From the NCBI RefSeq assembly GCF_010614725.1, contig NZ_JAAEHL010000004.1:186001-250000 (forward strand): 64,000 nt of DNA. The letters are read 5' to 3'. Made by a program: the position numbers and the translations under genes. A model generated the notes under the pieces. That model was not told the origin of the DNA and did no database searches. It saw only the letters and a program-made list of their open reading frames with translations. Numbering within the stretch: the first letter of the stretch is position 1; each line of letters begins with the position of its first letter. Of this stretch, positions 8,994 to 17,492 are shown piece after piece. Origin of the DNA: Flavobacterium ajazii (GTDB lineage Bacteria; Bacteroidota; Bacteroidia; Flavobacteriales; Flavobacteriaceae).

Positions 8994-10184
8994 ATGAACC
9001 ATATTCTTTCAGACAGAATTAACAATTTAGCGACTTCGCAGACTTTAGCGATGGCTGCATTAGCCCGTGAGCTAAAAGCACAAGGAAAAGACATTATCAG
9101 TTTAAGTTTAGGTGAGCCTGATTTCAATACGCCTGACTTTATTAAAGAAGCTGCTAAAAAAGCAATCGACGACAACTACAGTACATATTCTCCTGTTGAT
9201 GGATATCAGGATTTAAAAGAAGCTATCTGCAGAAAATTCAAAAGAGACAATGGTTTAGAGTACAAACCATCTCAAATTGTAGTTTCTACAGGAGCAAAAC
9301 AATCTTTATACAACATCGCTCAGGTAATGTTAAATGACGGTGACGAAGTTATTCTTCCTGCACCTTACTGGGTTTCTTATTTCGAAATCGTAAAACTTTC
9401 AGGTGGAGTTCCTGTTGAAGTTCCAACTTCTGTAGAAACAGATTTCAAAATTACTCCTGAGCAATTAGAAGCCGCAATTACACCAAAAACAAAAATGATG
9501 TGGTTCTCTTCTCCTTGTAACCCTTCAGGATCTGTTTACAGCAGAGAAGAATTAACAGCTTTAGCTAAAGTGTTAGAAAAACACCCAAATATTTACGTAG
9601 TTGCTGACGAAATCTATGAGCACATCAATTTCTCAGGAACTTTCTGCAGTATCGGTTCAATCCCGGGAATGTTAGAAAAAACTATAACTGTAAACGGAGT
9701 TGCAAAAGCATTCGCAATGACAGGATACAGAATCGGTTACATCGGAGCTCCGGAATTCATCGCAAAAGCGTGTACAAAAATTCAGGGACAAGTAACATCT
9801 GGTGCAAATTCTGTGGCACAAAGAGCTACAATTACAGCTGTAGATGCTGACCCTAGCGTGTTAAACGAAATGGTTCAGGCTTTCCACGGTCGCAGAGATT
9901 TAGTGGTTGGGTTACTAAAAGAAATTCCAGGAGTAAAAATCAACGTTCCTGAAGGAGCTTTCTACGTATTCCCAGACGTTTCTTCTTTCTTCGGAAAAAC
10001 TTTAAAAGGACACGAAATTAAAGATGCAAACGATGTTTCAATGTATCTTTTAGCAGAAGCAAACGTAGCAACAGTAACGGGTGACGCTTTCGGAAATCCA
10101 AACTGTATTCGTTTCTCTTATGCAACAAGCAACGATATTTTAACAGAAGCATTACGCAGAATCAAAGAAGCTTTGACTGCATAA
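8994..10184 (+). CDS. Pyridoxal-phosphate aminotransferase, aspartate/prephenate type
   Basis: This 396-residue class I aminotransferase of fold type I has the PLP-forming Lys in NGVAKAF (about K238), the cofactor-binding Asn in SSPCNPSG (N176), Asp in VADEIYEH (D205) and substrate Arg near YRIGY. The overall pattern (LGEPDFNTP, NYSTYSPVDGYQDL) matches the subgroup Ib aspartate aminotransferases, some of which also transaminate prephenate. It probably interconverts aspartate and oxaloacetate with glutamate/2-oxoglutarate. It is monocistronic, with a strong terminator after it. Confidence 0.9.
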   Translation: MNHILSDRINNLATSQTLAMAALARELKAQGKDIISLSLGEPDFNTPDFIKEAAKKAIDDNYSTYSPVDGYQDLKEAICRKFKRDNGLEYKPSQIVVSTGAKQSLYNIAQVMLNDGDEVILPAPYWVSYFEIVKLSGGVPVEVPTSVETDFKITPEQLEAAITPKTKMMWFSSPCNPSGSVYSREELTALAKVLEKHPNIYVVADEIYEHINFSGTFCSIGSIPGMLEKTITVNGVAKAFAMTGYRIGYIGAPEFIAKACTKIQGQVTSGANSVAQRATITAVDADPSVLNEMVQAFHGRRDLVVGLLKEIPGVKINVPEGAFYVFPDVSSFFGKTLKGHEIKDANDVSMYLLAEANVATVTGDAFGNPNCIRFSYATSNDILTEALRRIKEALTA

Positions 10185-10209
10185 TCAACAATTAAAATTA
10201 GATATTTAG

Positions 10210-10238
10210 AGCCTCAGGAATCTTTCTGAGGCTTTTTT
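10210..10238 (+). terminator. Terminator of the aminotransferase gene
   Basis: AGCCTCAG (10210-10217) pairs with CTGAGGCT (10226-10233) and is followed by a T-run. It closely resembles the terminator at 12218. Confidence 0.85.
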
Positions 10239-10319
10239 ATTGGCATTAATTTTGTGACAAAGCACTGCAAATCAAATCTTAATTAGCAAAACCAAAAACT
10301 AACCCTTCCAACCAAAATT

Positions 10320-12194
10320 ATGAATCAAAAAACCAAATCAAATTCATTCAAAAATTTACTTTTTGTTCCGTTGTTATTATTAGGAATTACTTCTTCAATA
10401 CTCGCTCAGCATACCTTAGAAAAACTCAATCGCGGACTCGTTGCAATGCGTTTAAATCCGAACGAAGTCTATATCAACTGGAGAATGTTAGGCACAGAAC
10501 CCACAAACGTAAGCTACAATTTATACTGCAATGACAAAAAAATAGCAGACAGCCCTTTCACTACAACGACCAACTTTACACACAAAATTACCACAGACGA
10601 AAAATATCATATTCGGGCGATTATTAATGGCATTGAACAGCCCGCTTCAGAAACCATTTCAGTATGGTCAAATCAGTATTTGGATATTCCCATGCAAATA
10701 CCTCCCGGAGGAACTACTCCAGACGGGCAGGCTTACACCTATAGCGTCGGAGATTGCAGCGCAGGCGATGTTGACGGCGACGGACAATACGAAATATTTG
10801 TAAAGTGGGATCCGTCTAACGCTCATGACAACTCACATAGAGGTTATACAGGGAATGTTTTTATCGACTGTTACCGTTTAGATGGAACACAGCTCTGGAG
10901 AATTGACTTAGGAAAAAACATCCGAGCCGGTGCACATTACACCCAATTTATGGTATATGATTTAGATTCGGATGGCAAAGCTGAAATGGCCTGCAAAACA
11001 GCTGATGGAACCATAGACGGAACCAAAACAGTTATTGGGTCAGCTACAGCAGATTACAGAAACACTAACGGATATATTTTAGAAGGACCTGAATTTTTAA
11101 CCGTTTTTAATGGATTAACAGGCAAAGCGATGGCAACTACTAATTATTTGCCAGCACGCGGAAACATTAAAGACTGGGGAGACGGATACGGTAATCGTGT
11201 AGACCGTTTTATAGCAGCAGTTGCGTATCTTGACGGTTCAAAACCAAGTCTGGTAATGGGACGCGGCTATTACACCAGACTGGTTCGTGTGGCCTGGGAC
11301 TGGAGAAACGGCAAGCTTTTGCAGCGATGGATTTTCGACAGTAATGATTCCCAAAGCAGTGCTGCATTCGGACAGGGAAATCATCAAATGACCGTGGGAG
11401 ATGTTGATAATGACGGCAAAGATGAAGTTTTTAACGGAACCAGTGCAATTGATGACAACGGAACAAAACTATACGCTAACGGTTTAGGACATGGCGATTC
11501 CCTGCACATGACCGATATGGATCCGGATCGTCCCGGACAGGAAATCTGGCAATGCCACGAAGCGCCATCAAGTTACAAAACATACGGACTTGAATTCAGG
11601 GATGCCAGAACAGGCGAACCTCTATGGGGAGTTAACGGTGAAGGTCATGATGTAGGCCGCGGTAATGCAGCCGACATTGACCCTCGTTATAAAGGTTATG
11701 AATGCTGGGGATCAGTAGGAAATTTGTATGACTGTAAAGGAAATCAGATTAGTACTTCAAAGCCATCCATGAATTTCTCTATCTGGTGGGATGCCGATTT
11801 GAACAGGGAATTATTAAACTCAAACCGAATTGACAAATGGGATTACCTCAATTCAAAAAGCGTTAATTTACTTACCGCTGCTGACCACAAATCAAACAAC
11901 GGAACCAAAGCAACACCTTGCCTTAGTGCCGATCTTCTTGGTGATTGGCGCGAAGAAGTCATCTTTCATAAAGCTGACAATTCTTCCATTCGAATTTACA
12001 CTACTAACATTCCGACAACACATCGATTATATACTTTGATGCACGATTCTCAATACAGAACTGCTATTGCATGGCAAAACTCAGCTTACAACCAGCCGCC
12101 ACACCCCGGTTTTTATCTGGGAACAGATATGGAAGCTCAAAAACAGCCCGATATTGTTACTGCAAAATCTGAAAACACTTCATCAGGAAAATAA
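10320..12194 (+). CDS. Rhamnogalacturonan lyase, PL11 family
   Basis: This 624-residue protein has a signal peptide (residues 1-29, ending SILAQ). Next comes an N-terminal fibronectin-like domain (LNRGLVAMRLN...WRMLGTEP) and the eight-bladed propeller of PL11 lyases with many Ca2+-type loops such as DVDGDGQYE, DLDSDGKAE, DVDNDGKDE and DMDPDRPGQE. PL11 enzymes cleave the rhamnose-galacturonate backbone of pectin by beta-elimination. Length is normal. There is no T9SS sorting domain and no lipobox, so it is probably periplasmic or Sec-exported. No SusC/SusD or other pectinase genes are next to it, unusual for a polysaccharide-utilisation enzyme. Confidence 0.92.
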   Translation: MNQKTKSNSFKNLLFVPLLLLGITSSILAQHTLEKLNRGLVAMRLNPNEVYINWRMLGTEPTNVSYNLYCNDKKIADSPFTTTTNFTHKITTDEKYHIRAIINGIEQPASETISVWSNQYLDIPMQIPPGGTTPDGQAYTYSVGDCSAGDVDGDGQYEIFVKWDPSNAHDNSHRGYTGNVFIDCYRLDGTQLWRIDLGKNIRAGAHYTQFMVYDLDSDGKAEMACKTADGTIDGTKTVIGSATADYRNTNGYILEGPEFLTVFNGLTGKAMATTNYLPARGNIKDWGDGYGNRVDRFIAAVAYLDGSKPSLVMGRGYYTRLVRVAWDWRNGKLLQRWIFDSNDSQSSAAFGQGNHQMTVGDVDNDGKDEVFNGTSAIDDNGTKLYANGLGHGDSLHMTDMDPDRPGQEIWQCHEAPSSYKTYGLEFRDARTGEPLWGVNGEGHDVGRGNAADIDPRYKGYECWGSVGNLYDCKGNQISTSKPSMNFSIWWDADLNRELLNSNRIDKWDYLNSKSVNLLTAADHKSNNGTKATPCLSADLLGDWREEVIFHKADNSSIRIYTTNIPTTHRLYTLMHDSQYRTAIAWQNSAYNQPPHPGFYLGTDMEAQKQPDIVTAKSENTSSGK

Positions 12195-12217
12195 TTTAAA
12201 AATTTATTTAGCAACAG

Positions 12218-12246
12218 AGCCTCAGGAATTACTTGAGGCTTTTTTA
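12218..12246 (+). terminator. Terminator of the PL11 lyase gene
   Basis: The 8-bp stem AGCCTCAG/TTGAGGCT (12218-12225 with 12233-12240, one G-U) is followed by T6. It is nearly the same sequence as the hairpin at 10210. Confidence 0.8.
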
Positions 12247-12248
12247 TG

Positions 12249-12331
12249 GGGTTGCCTCCGGCCGGGCTGTCCGCTATATCTTTTCCAGGCTAAAGCAGCC
12301 CGAAAAAGGATACCGCTTCCATCCCTAACCC
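12249..12331 (-). ncRNA. Structured intergenic element, copy 1 (Flavo-1-like candidate)
   Basis: Read on the minus strand, the element has an outer stem (GGGTT/AACCC), a 5' strand containing GATGGAAGCGGTATCC, an apical stem-loop, a 3' strand GATATAGCGGACAGCCCG and a small hairpin GCC-GGA-GGC. Copies at 16714 and 24723 share the core. Outer-stem bases differ between copies while pairing is kept. It resembles what I recall of the Flavo-1 RNA motif. The rest of the 12195-12543 gap holds only the preceding terminator and AT-rich DNA. Confidence 0.45.
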
Positions 12332-12543
12332 AAACCATAAACGAGAAATTTTTACTTCAAAATAAAAATTTCTGAATCTGCAACTCGAGCGACAGCGACA
12401 GGCGAAGCAAATCTTCGAGAAACAAAAAATTGACTTTCAAAATTCCCATTCCACAATATTATAAACAACTATCGTAATTCTATAAGAATTAAGGCTTTAT
12501 AAATGTCAACTTTGTAATGTATTAATTTTAAAACTATTTAGTC

Positions 12544-12999
12544 ATGATACATACAGATGAAACCACAAAAGAAGCAGTTAAAACTTTAGAAGGATTAATC
12601 TCAATTCTTGAAGATGGAAAATTAGGATATACAAACGCAGCCGAACATGTAGAAAACCCTGCAATGAAAACAGATTTTCTTGAATATGCCCGAGAAAGAG
12701 CCTTGTTTATTGTCGAATTACAAGACGAAATCAACAAACTCGGAAAATCAACAGACACGTCTGGAGGCGGACCGCTTGGGGCCTTACACCGAACATGGAT
12801 TGATATCAAATCATCTTTTACAGGTGGTGATACCGAAGCAATAATCAACGCTTGTGTAACAGGAGAAGAAGCGGCTATCGAAAAATACAAAATGGCACTT
12901 GAAGAAAACCATCTTGACTACAGTCAGGTTTCAGTTGTTTCAAAACAATTGAACAGTATTCAAAATGCTTTATCACAAATTAAAATGAAAGCCAATTAA
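12544..12999 (+). CDS. PA2169-type four-helix-bundle protein (DUF2383)
   Basis: This 151-residue all-helical protein matches the DUF2383/PA2169 ferritin-like family. Cues are LEGLISILEDGKLGYTNAAE near the N-terminus, the Gly-rich GGGPLGALHRTWIDIK bend in the middle, and TGEEAAIEKYKMAL near the C-terminus with Glu residues spaced as in ferritin-like bundles. The family is often stress-associated; no enzymatic role is established. It is cytoplasmic, with no signal peptide, monocistronic and followed by a strong terminator. Confidence 0.85.
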   Translation: MIHTDETTKEAVKTLEGLISILEDGKLGYTNAAEHVENPAMKTDFLEYARERALFIVELQDEINKLGKSTDTSGGGPLGALHRTWIDIKSSFTGGDTEAIINACVTGEEAAIEKYKMALEENHLDYSQVSVVSKQLNSIQNALSQIKMKAN

Positions 13000-13029
13000 T
13001 CGATCGATCGATTCATGCTTTTTTTTGAG

Positions 13030-13063
13030 AACCGCCTGGTCTTCGGATTGGGCGGTTTTTTTA
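13030..13063 (+). terminator. Terminator of the DUF2383 gene
   Basis: AACCGCC (13030-13036) pairs with GGCGGTT (13051-13057) and is followed by a T-run. Confidence 0.85.
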
Positions 13064-13091
13064 TTAACTGTACTCATTTTTACTTTACTTT

Positions 13092-13122
13092 TAAATTCTT
13101 ATTCATTATGAATAAGAATTTA
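13092..13122. promoter_or_regulatory. 31-bp near-perfect palindrome upstream of unknown gene pair
   Basis: The 15-base arms TAAATTCTTATTCAT (13092-13106) and their reverse complement (13108-13122) are separated by one base. The element lies 63 bases before the small ORF at 13185. It could be an operator; its regulator is unknown. Confidence 0.4.
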
Positions 13123-13156
13123 ACTTTAAATTTCATCATTTATAAAATAGATATTA

Positions 13157-13164
13157 TATATTTG
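13157..13164 (+). promoter_or_regulatory. -7 box upstream of the 77-residue ORF
   Basis: TATATTTG fits TANNTTTG and lies 21 bases before the start at 13185. No convincing -33 TTG was found. Confidence 0.35.
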
Positions 13165-13184
13165 ACACAAATAATTGATACACT

Positions 13185-13418
13185 ATGAATAATTTATTTG
13201 ATTTACCAACTAAAATGTTTTTCGTTTTTAAGTTGCTTTATGATCAAGTTAAAACTATCAATGATTTAATGATAAAAAGTGATGACGAAAATTTAGAGAA
13301 ATTACTTGAAAAACCTGAAGACAAGGTTAAATTTCAAAAGGCCATAGATGAAGTAATGAAAGACTCTACCTCTAAAGACATTACATTGAACGGGAAAAAC
13401 ATTACTATTTCAATTTAA
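13185..13418 (+). CDS. Small hypothetical protein (77 aa)
   Basis: I do not recognise this protein. It is charged and mostly helical (KSDDENLEKLLEKPEDKVKFQKAIDEVMKD is cited here only by its positions, about residues 32-61), with a short beta-like C-terminus (ITLNGKNITISI). There is no signal peptide. It ends 7 bases before the GTG of the membrane protein gene at 13426, so the two are probably co-transcribed. Base composition is clearly more AT-rich than the flanking metabolic genes, which suggests acquisition. It could be a regulatory or immunity-like partner of the membrane protein; nothing shows this directly. Confidence 0.6.
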   Translation: MNNLFDLPTKMFFVFKLLYDQVKTINDLMIKSDDENLEKLLEKPEDKVKFQKAIDEVMKDSTSKDITLNGKNITISI

Positions 13419-13425
13419 TTCGCAA

Positions 13426-14643
13426 GTGAATATTAACATTGCATTTAATACCATTATTTACATAATGGTATTTTTATTTCCAGGAATATTATTTAGAAGA
13501 GCTTTTTTTTCAGGTGATTTCAACAAACATTTTGAATCAGGCAATACTTTTGAACGTTTGTTATGGAATATGTTAACTAGTATATTAATGTTAGTTGCTT
13601 TTTGTTTATCTATCCATTTTTGCAATCTGCTCCTTCCTTTTAAAATAGAATTCGATCTTAAGACATCGGACATAACAGATACATTCATTTGTATTTATGA
13701 AAACAAGCTTCCAACATTATTTATTTCTGAAACCAGAATAATACAAACTATTAGCTTGTTATTCTCTATTTATTCTTTTTCAATTCTATTGGGCTATTTT
13801 TCAAATAGAATAATTTTTTATTTAGGATTAGAAAAACGCTTTTCAGTTTTTCAATTTCAAAATAATTGGCATTATTTAACAAATTCAAATAAGCAAAACA
13901 ATATTACACACTCCATAAAAGACATTTATTATACAAAAGTTGACATTAAAACTAAAGCAGAAGAGCTATTTACTGGGAAATTACATGTGATCTCTTATGA
14001 TAAAGAAGGCAAAATTGAAGCAATTACTTTGCAAGAAGCGTATAAATTTTACAGATTAACAATTGCAAATGACTTAGGAAAAATCAACGAAATCAAACAA
14101 GCACTATCTGATAATGATCCACATATAATTTTTCATTCTGAAACTTCAAACAACTTTATATATAGAAAAAGAATAAAAGGTGATTTATTTACAATATTTA
14201 ATAACGATTTAGAGAATATTTCTATAACATATATTAAAATTTCAAATTTCTATGAGAAATTTCAAAAAACAGTTAAAACAATACTTTCAATTATTATTTT
14301 AACTGCAACTATTTTCTCCATATCGTATGCTATTTGGGATTTTAAGTTAATACCGTTTTCAAGTTACTATAAAAGACTAACTTTTTGCATCACATCTCCC
14401 CTAATCTTAATTCTGTTAATTTTATTCTTGATTTCAATCTTTGACAGGAAGCTTTTAATTGAAAATCGAAAGAAATATAAAACCCAAATTAAAGAAATAT
14501 TCTGTATTCTGATTTTACTTTCTCTTCCATATCTTTATATTTTTGATATTGTCAGATTCATTTTTACATTGATAATCATAATAATTTACTTATCAGTCCT
14601 TGGAAAACTATTAGGAAGTCAGACTAAAAATTCTGTTGTATAG
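13426..14643 (+). CDS. Putative multi-pass membrane protein, unknown function
   Basis: The 405-residue protein starts with GTG 7 bases after the small ORF. Hydrophobic segments lie near residues 7-25 (with FLFPGILF), 45-65, 105-125, 285-305, 320-342 and 355-390, enclosing a soluble segment around 130-270 that contains ELFTGKLHVISYDKEGKI. The layout (N-terminal FPG helix, two more helices, cytosolic part, C-terminal helices) faintly recalls DUF6338-type proteins, but I would not assign it. The codons are strongly AT-biased. With the 77-residue gene it forms a self-contained two-gene module between housekeeping genes. Confidence 0.65.
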   Translation: MNINIAFNTIIYIMVFLFPGILFRRAFFSGDFNKHFESGNTFERLLWNMLTSILMLVAFCLSIHFCNLLLPFKIEFDLKTSDITDTFICIYENKLPTLFISETRIIQTISLLFSIYSFSILLGYFSNRIIFYLGLEKRFSVFQFQNNWHYLTNSNKQNNITHSIKDIYYTKVDIKTKAEELFTGKLHVISYDKEGKIEAITLQEAYKFYRLTIANDLGKINEIKQALSDNDPHIIFHSETSNNFIYRKRIKGDLFTIFNNDLENISITYIKISNFYEKFQKTVKTILSIIILTATIFSISYAIWDFKLIPFSSYYKRLTFCITSPLILILLILFLISIFDRKLLIENRKKYKTQIKEIFCILILLSLPYLYIFDIVRFIFTLIIIIIYLSVLGKLLGSQTKNSVV

Positions 14644-14765
14644 TTTTTATTATTAAAATGCTAACAATTTCAAAAAAATCGCTTCATCTTTAGCAAACTC
14701 AAATAATTTATTAGACCTTTGCACACTTTTTTTCGTGAATACCACAAAAGGCTAAAGTTTTAGAA

Positions 14766-16634
14766 ATGAAGAAGAAAATAGAAATATTAGCTCCGGCCAG
14801 AGATTTAATTGGCGGAATGGCTGCTATAAACAGCGGTGCTGATGCTGTATATATTGGTGCTCCGCAATTTGGTGCCCGATCTAATGCCAACAACTCAATC
14901 GAAGATGTTGCTGCTTTAGTAAAATATGCGCACTTATTTAACGCTCAGGTTTTTGTCGTTATCAATACCATTTTATACGACAACGAATTAGAAACGTGCC
15001 GCACCATGATTTGGGAATTATACGATATTGGTGTCGATGCATTGATCATTCAGGATATGGCGATTATGGAAATGGACTTGCCTCCTATTGTACTTCATGC
15101 CAGCACACAAGCCAATAATCGTGATGCCGATAAAATCAAATTCCTGAAAGATGCCGGAATCAAACGTGTGGTTTTAGCACGTGAACTGAACCTGCATCAA
15201 ATTAAAGAAATCTACGATCATGCTGATGTTGAATTAGAATTTTTCGTGACCGGTGCATTATGTGTGTCCTTCAGCGGAAACTGTTATATGAGTGTGGCAA
15301 ACGGAGAACGAAGCGCCAACCGTGGTTCTTGTGCTCAAAACTGCCGTTTACCATACAACCTGATTGACGGAAACGGAGAGACTTTAATCAAAAACAGTCA
15401 CTTGCTTTCGATTAAAGATTTGGATGTTTCAGATCAGATTCCGAATTTGATTGAAGCCGGAATCGTTTCTTTCAAAATCGAAGGACGTTTAAAAGATGTC
15501 GCTTACGTTAAAAACAACGTTTCTTATTTACGTCAAAAATTAGACAGCTATTTAGAAGGAAGCGATAAATATATCAAAGCTTCTTCCGGAAAATGCACCT
15601 ATACTTTCGATTCTACTTTAAACAGAACGTTCAACCGCGGTTATACCGACTATTTTGTAAACGACAGACATGCTAGTATTGGTTCCTGGGAAAGCCCAAA
15701 ATCAAAAGGACAATATATTGGTAAATTAATCCGTACCATAGGAGACGCTTACGAAATCGAAAACGGCGAATTATTAAACAACGGTGACGGACTTTGTTTC
15801 ATCAACGAAAACAACGAAGCTGACGGAATTTACGTAAACAAAGCCGAAAACGGAAAAGTATATCCAAACGTTTTAAAAGAAATCAAAGACGGAACTTTCA
15901 TTTACCGTAACAACGATACTGCTTTCATCAAAATTGTTGAAAGAGAAGACAGTGCGATCCGTAAAATTGGAACAACTTTATTGCTTACCGAAAACGAAAA
16001 TGGTTTTGAATTAATCGCTACCGACGAAGACGGAAACGTAAGCACCGTAAAATTAGAGCACGCAAAAGAGCCTACTAAAACTGGTGAATCAATCGAAGAA
16101 AACATTAAAGTTCAATTGGCAAAAACAGGTTTTACACCTTATAGCGCTGATGAAATTAATGTAATGTTCTCTCAAAACTGGTTCCTTCCTATTTCTAAAA
16201 TCAACGAAATGCGAAGAAATGTTTTCGAACAATTATCAGAGATTCGTCTGGCAAATTACAAACGCGAAGAACACCAATTGGTAAAAACGTCACATCCGTA
16301 TCCGGAAACAAAACTGGATTTCATGTACAACGTTTCGAACAAAACGGCTCGTAAATTCTACGAACGCCACGGTGTTACCGAAATCGAAAAAGCATTCGAA
16401 TTACAATGGGATCCAGGAAAATCCCGTGTAATGACAACTAAATATTGCATCAAATACGAATTAAAAAAATGTCCGATACACCAAAAAGATATTGTTGGTG
16501 TTAAGGTTAAAGAGCCATTAGTATTGAAGCAGGGCGAACTGGAATACAAATTAAAATTCAACTGCAAACCCTGCGAAATGGAAATCTGGGAAAAAGATGC
16601 CGAATTTGAGATTGAAGAAGATCATTTTCATTGA
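14766..16634 (+). CDS. Peptidase U32 family protein (RlhA/TrhP-like)
   Basis: This 622-residue protein has the U32 TIM-barrel start (EILAPARDLIGGMAAINSGA). The conserved cysteine cluster GALCVSFSGNCYMS...RGSCAQNCRLPY probably binds an Fe-S cluster. Although named peptidases, characterised relatives (TrhP, RlhA) hydroxylate RNA bases in tRNA or 23S rRNA. The C-terminal extension carries more cysteines (YCIKYELKKCPIH and FNCKPCEMEIW), typical of long members in Bacteroidota. Which RNA it acts on cannot be told. It stands alone, followed by a strong terminator. Confidence 0.85.
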   Translation: MKKKIEILAPARDLIGGMAAINSGADAVYIGAPQFGARSNANNSIEDVAALVKYAHLFNAQVFVVINTILYDNELETCRTMIWELYDIGVDALIIQDMAIMEMDLPPIVLHASTQANNRDADKIKFLKDAGIKRVVLARELNLHQIKEIYDHADVELEFFVTGALCVSFSGNCYMSVANGERSANRGSCAQNCRLPYNLIDGNGETLIKNSHLLSIKDLDVSDQIPNLIEAGIVSFKIEGRLKDVAYVKNNVSYLRQKLDSYLEGSDKYIKASSGKCTYTFDSTLNRTFNRGYTDYFVNDRHASIGSWESPKSKGQYIGKLIRTIGDAYEIENGELLNNGDGLCFINENNEADGIYVNKAENGKVYPNVLKEIKDGTFIYRNNDTAFIKIVEREDSAIRKIGTTLLLTENENGFELIATDEDGNVSTVKLEHAKEPTKTGESIEENIKVQLAKTGFTPYSADEINVMFSQNWFLPISKINEMRRNVFEQLSEIRLANYKREEHQLVKTSHPYPETKLDFMYNVSNKTARKFYERHGVTEIEKAFELQWDPGKSRVMTTKYCIKYELKKCPIHQKDIVGVKVKEPLVLKQGELEYKLKFNCKPCEMEIWEKDAEFEIEEDHFH

Positions 16635-16671
16635 TTTTTACCACAAAGATTCGCAAAGGAATACACAAAGG

Positions 16672-16708
16672 TTCGCAAAGATTTTAAATTAATCTTTGCG
16701 AATTTTTT
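16672..16708 (+). terminator. Terminator of the U32 gene
   Basis: The perfect 12-bp stem TTCGCAAAGATT (16672-16683) pairs with 16691-16702 and is followed by T6. The words ATTCGCAAAG and GTTCGCAAAG are repeated just upstream (16649-16680). Confidence 0.85.
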
Positions 16709-16713
16709 ATTTT

Positions 16714-16804
16714 GGGCGTGTCCCTCCGGGTCGGGCTATCCGTTACAAGTCCTCGCCTGTTCGTTCCTCACGGCTGTGGGCTTTTCACTTCTATCCCTCA
16801 CGCT
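16714..16804 (-). ncRNA. Structured intergenic element, copy 2 (Flavo-1-like candidate)
   Basis: It has the same architecture as the element at 12249, read on the minus strand: outer stem GCGTG/CACGC, 5' core GATAGAAGTGAAAAGCCC, 3' core TAACGGATAGCCCG and a small hairpin CCC-GGA-GGG. Relative to copy 1 the outer stem and the small hairpin have changed on both sides while keeping pairing, which supports a folded RNA or DNA element. Confidence 0.45.
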
Positions 16805-16846
16805 AGCGGTTTTAAAAGAACTTTTACGTTTACGATCTCCCCAACC

Positions 16847-16948
16847 TTGTCATTTCGAGGAACGAGAAATCTTCGTAAGTGGCTCCGTTCCAACAAGGCA
16901 ATCTTTGTCGAGCTTCTCGTGGAGATTTCTCGTTCCTCGAAATGACAA
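16847..16948. repeat. 102-bp element with 26-bp perfect terminal inverted repeats
   Basis: The left arm 16847-16872 begins TTGTCATTTCGAGGAACGAG, and the right arm 16923-16948 is its exact reverse complement. The interior is about 50 bases and non-coding. It is GC-richer than its surroundings and looks like a MITE- or REP-like dispersed element. It sits just downstream of the SUKH gene's stop (minus strand) and could act as its terminator. Confidence 0.7.
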
Positions 16949-16958
16949 ACCTTACAAA

Positions 16959-17429
16959 TCAATTAACACCTCCATATTCAATCATCCTATCAATATCAAA
17001 CTCCACAAATTCTTTAATTGTTTTATCTACACTACTTATCCAGTCTTCAGAAGAACTCCAAGGATTACCATCATATATTTGCGGATCATCTTCTTCATCT
17101 AAATAGACGAAAAAGAACCTATCGTCATATACCTCTATAATATAATAAGGTTTAAAAATCATTTTTCCTCTTTGCTTTAAATTCTCTCGAACCCTTTCTT
17201 GCATTTCTTTTTGGCTATCATTTATCCCCCAACTAAAAGTATAAGAATAGTTCCCTGATAAAAAAAGTAATTCTCTTAAGGATTTTGGAAAGTGATTCCC
17301 ATTGTTATAAAGCTTTTCAAGAGACTGAATTTCATCTATGCTAATTCCTTTTATTTCAAACCTAAACTCTTCCCGCTTAGAATATCTTCTTGGATTTTCT
17401 TTTAATTTCTGTAAATACTCTATTTCCAT
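16959..17429 (-). CDS. SMI1/KNR4 (SUKH) family protein
   Basis: This 156-residue cytoplasmic protein has the SUKH signature: an early helix with ISIDEIQSLEKLYN, the HFPKSLRELLFLSGNY motif in which a Pro-Lys-x-Leu helix is followed by the SGN turn, and a late segment with DGNPWSSSEDWISSVDKTI. SUKH proteins often neutralise polymorphic toxins. No toxin gene is adjacent, so this may be an orphan immunity gene or serve another role. It stands alone, between a dispersed repeat and purT, on the strand opposite to both neighbours. Confidence 0.8.
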   Translation of the reverse strand: MEIEYLQKLKENPRRYSKREEFRFEIKGISIDEIQSLEKLYNNGNHFPKSLRELLFLSGNYSYTFSWGINDSQKEMQERVRENLKQRGKMIFKPYYIIEVYDDRFFFVYLDEEDDPQIYDGNPWSSSEDWISSVDKTIKEFVEFDIDRMIEYGGVN

Positions 17430-17492
17430 AACTCAATTAAATTATAATTAAAAATAGCTATTTTTGTTTACCTAACAATACTCTACTCCAAA

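Noticed and set aside
12067..12375. 102-codon plus-strand frame after the PL11 gene
   Set aside because: It overlaps the lyase end, its terminator and the structured element; a chance frame.
16712..17106. Plus-strand frames of 75-108 codons
   Set aside because: They lie in the structured element, the inverted-repeat element and the antisense of the SUKH gene.
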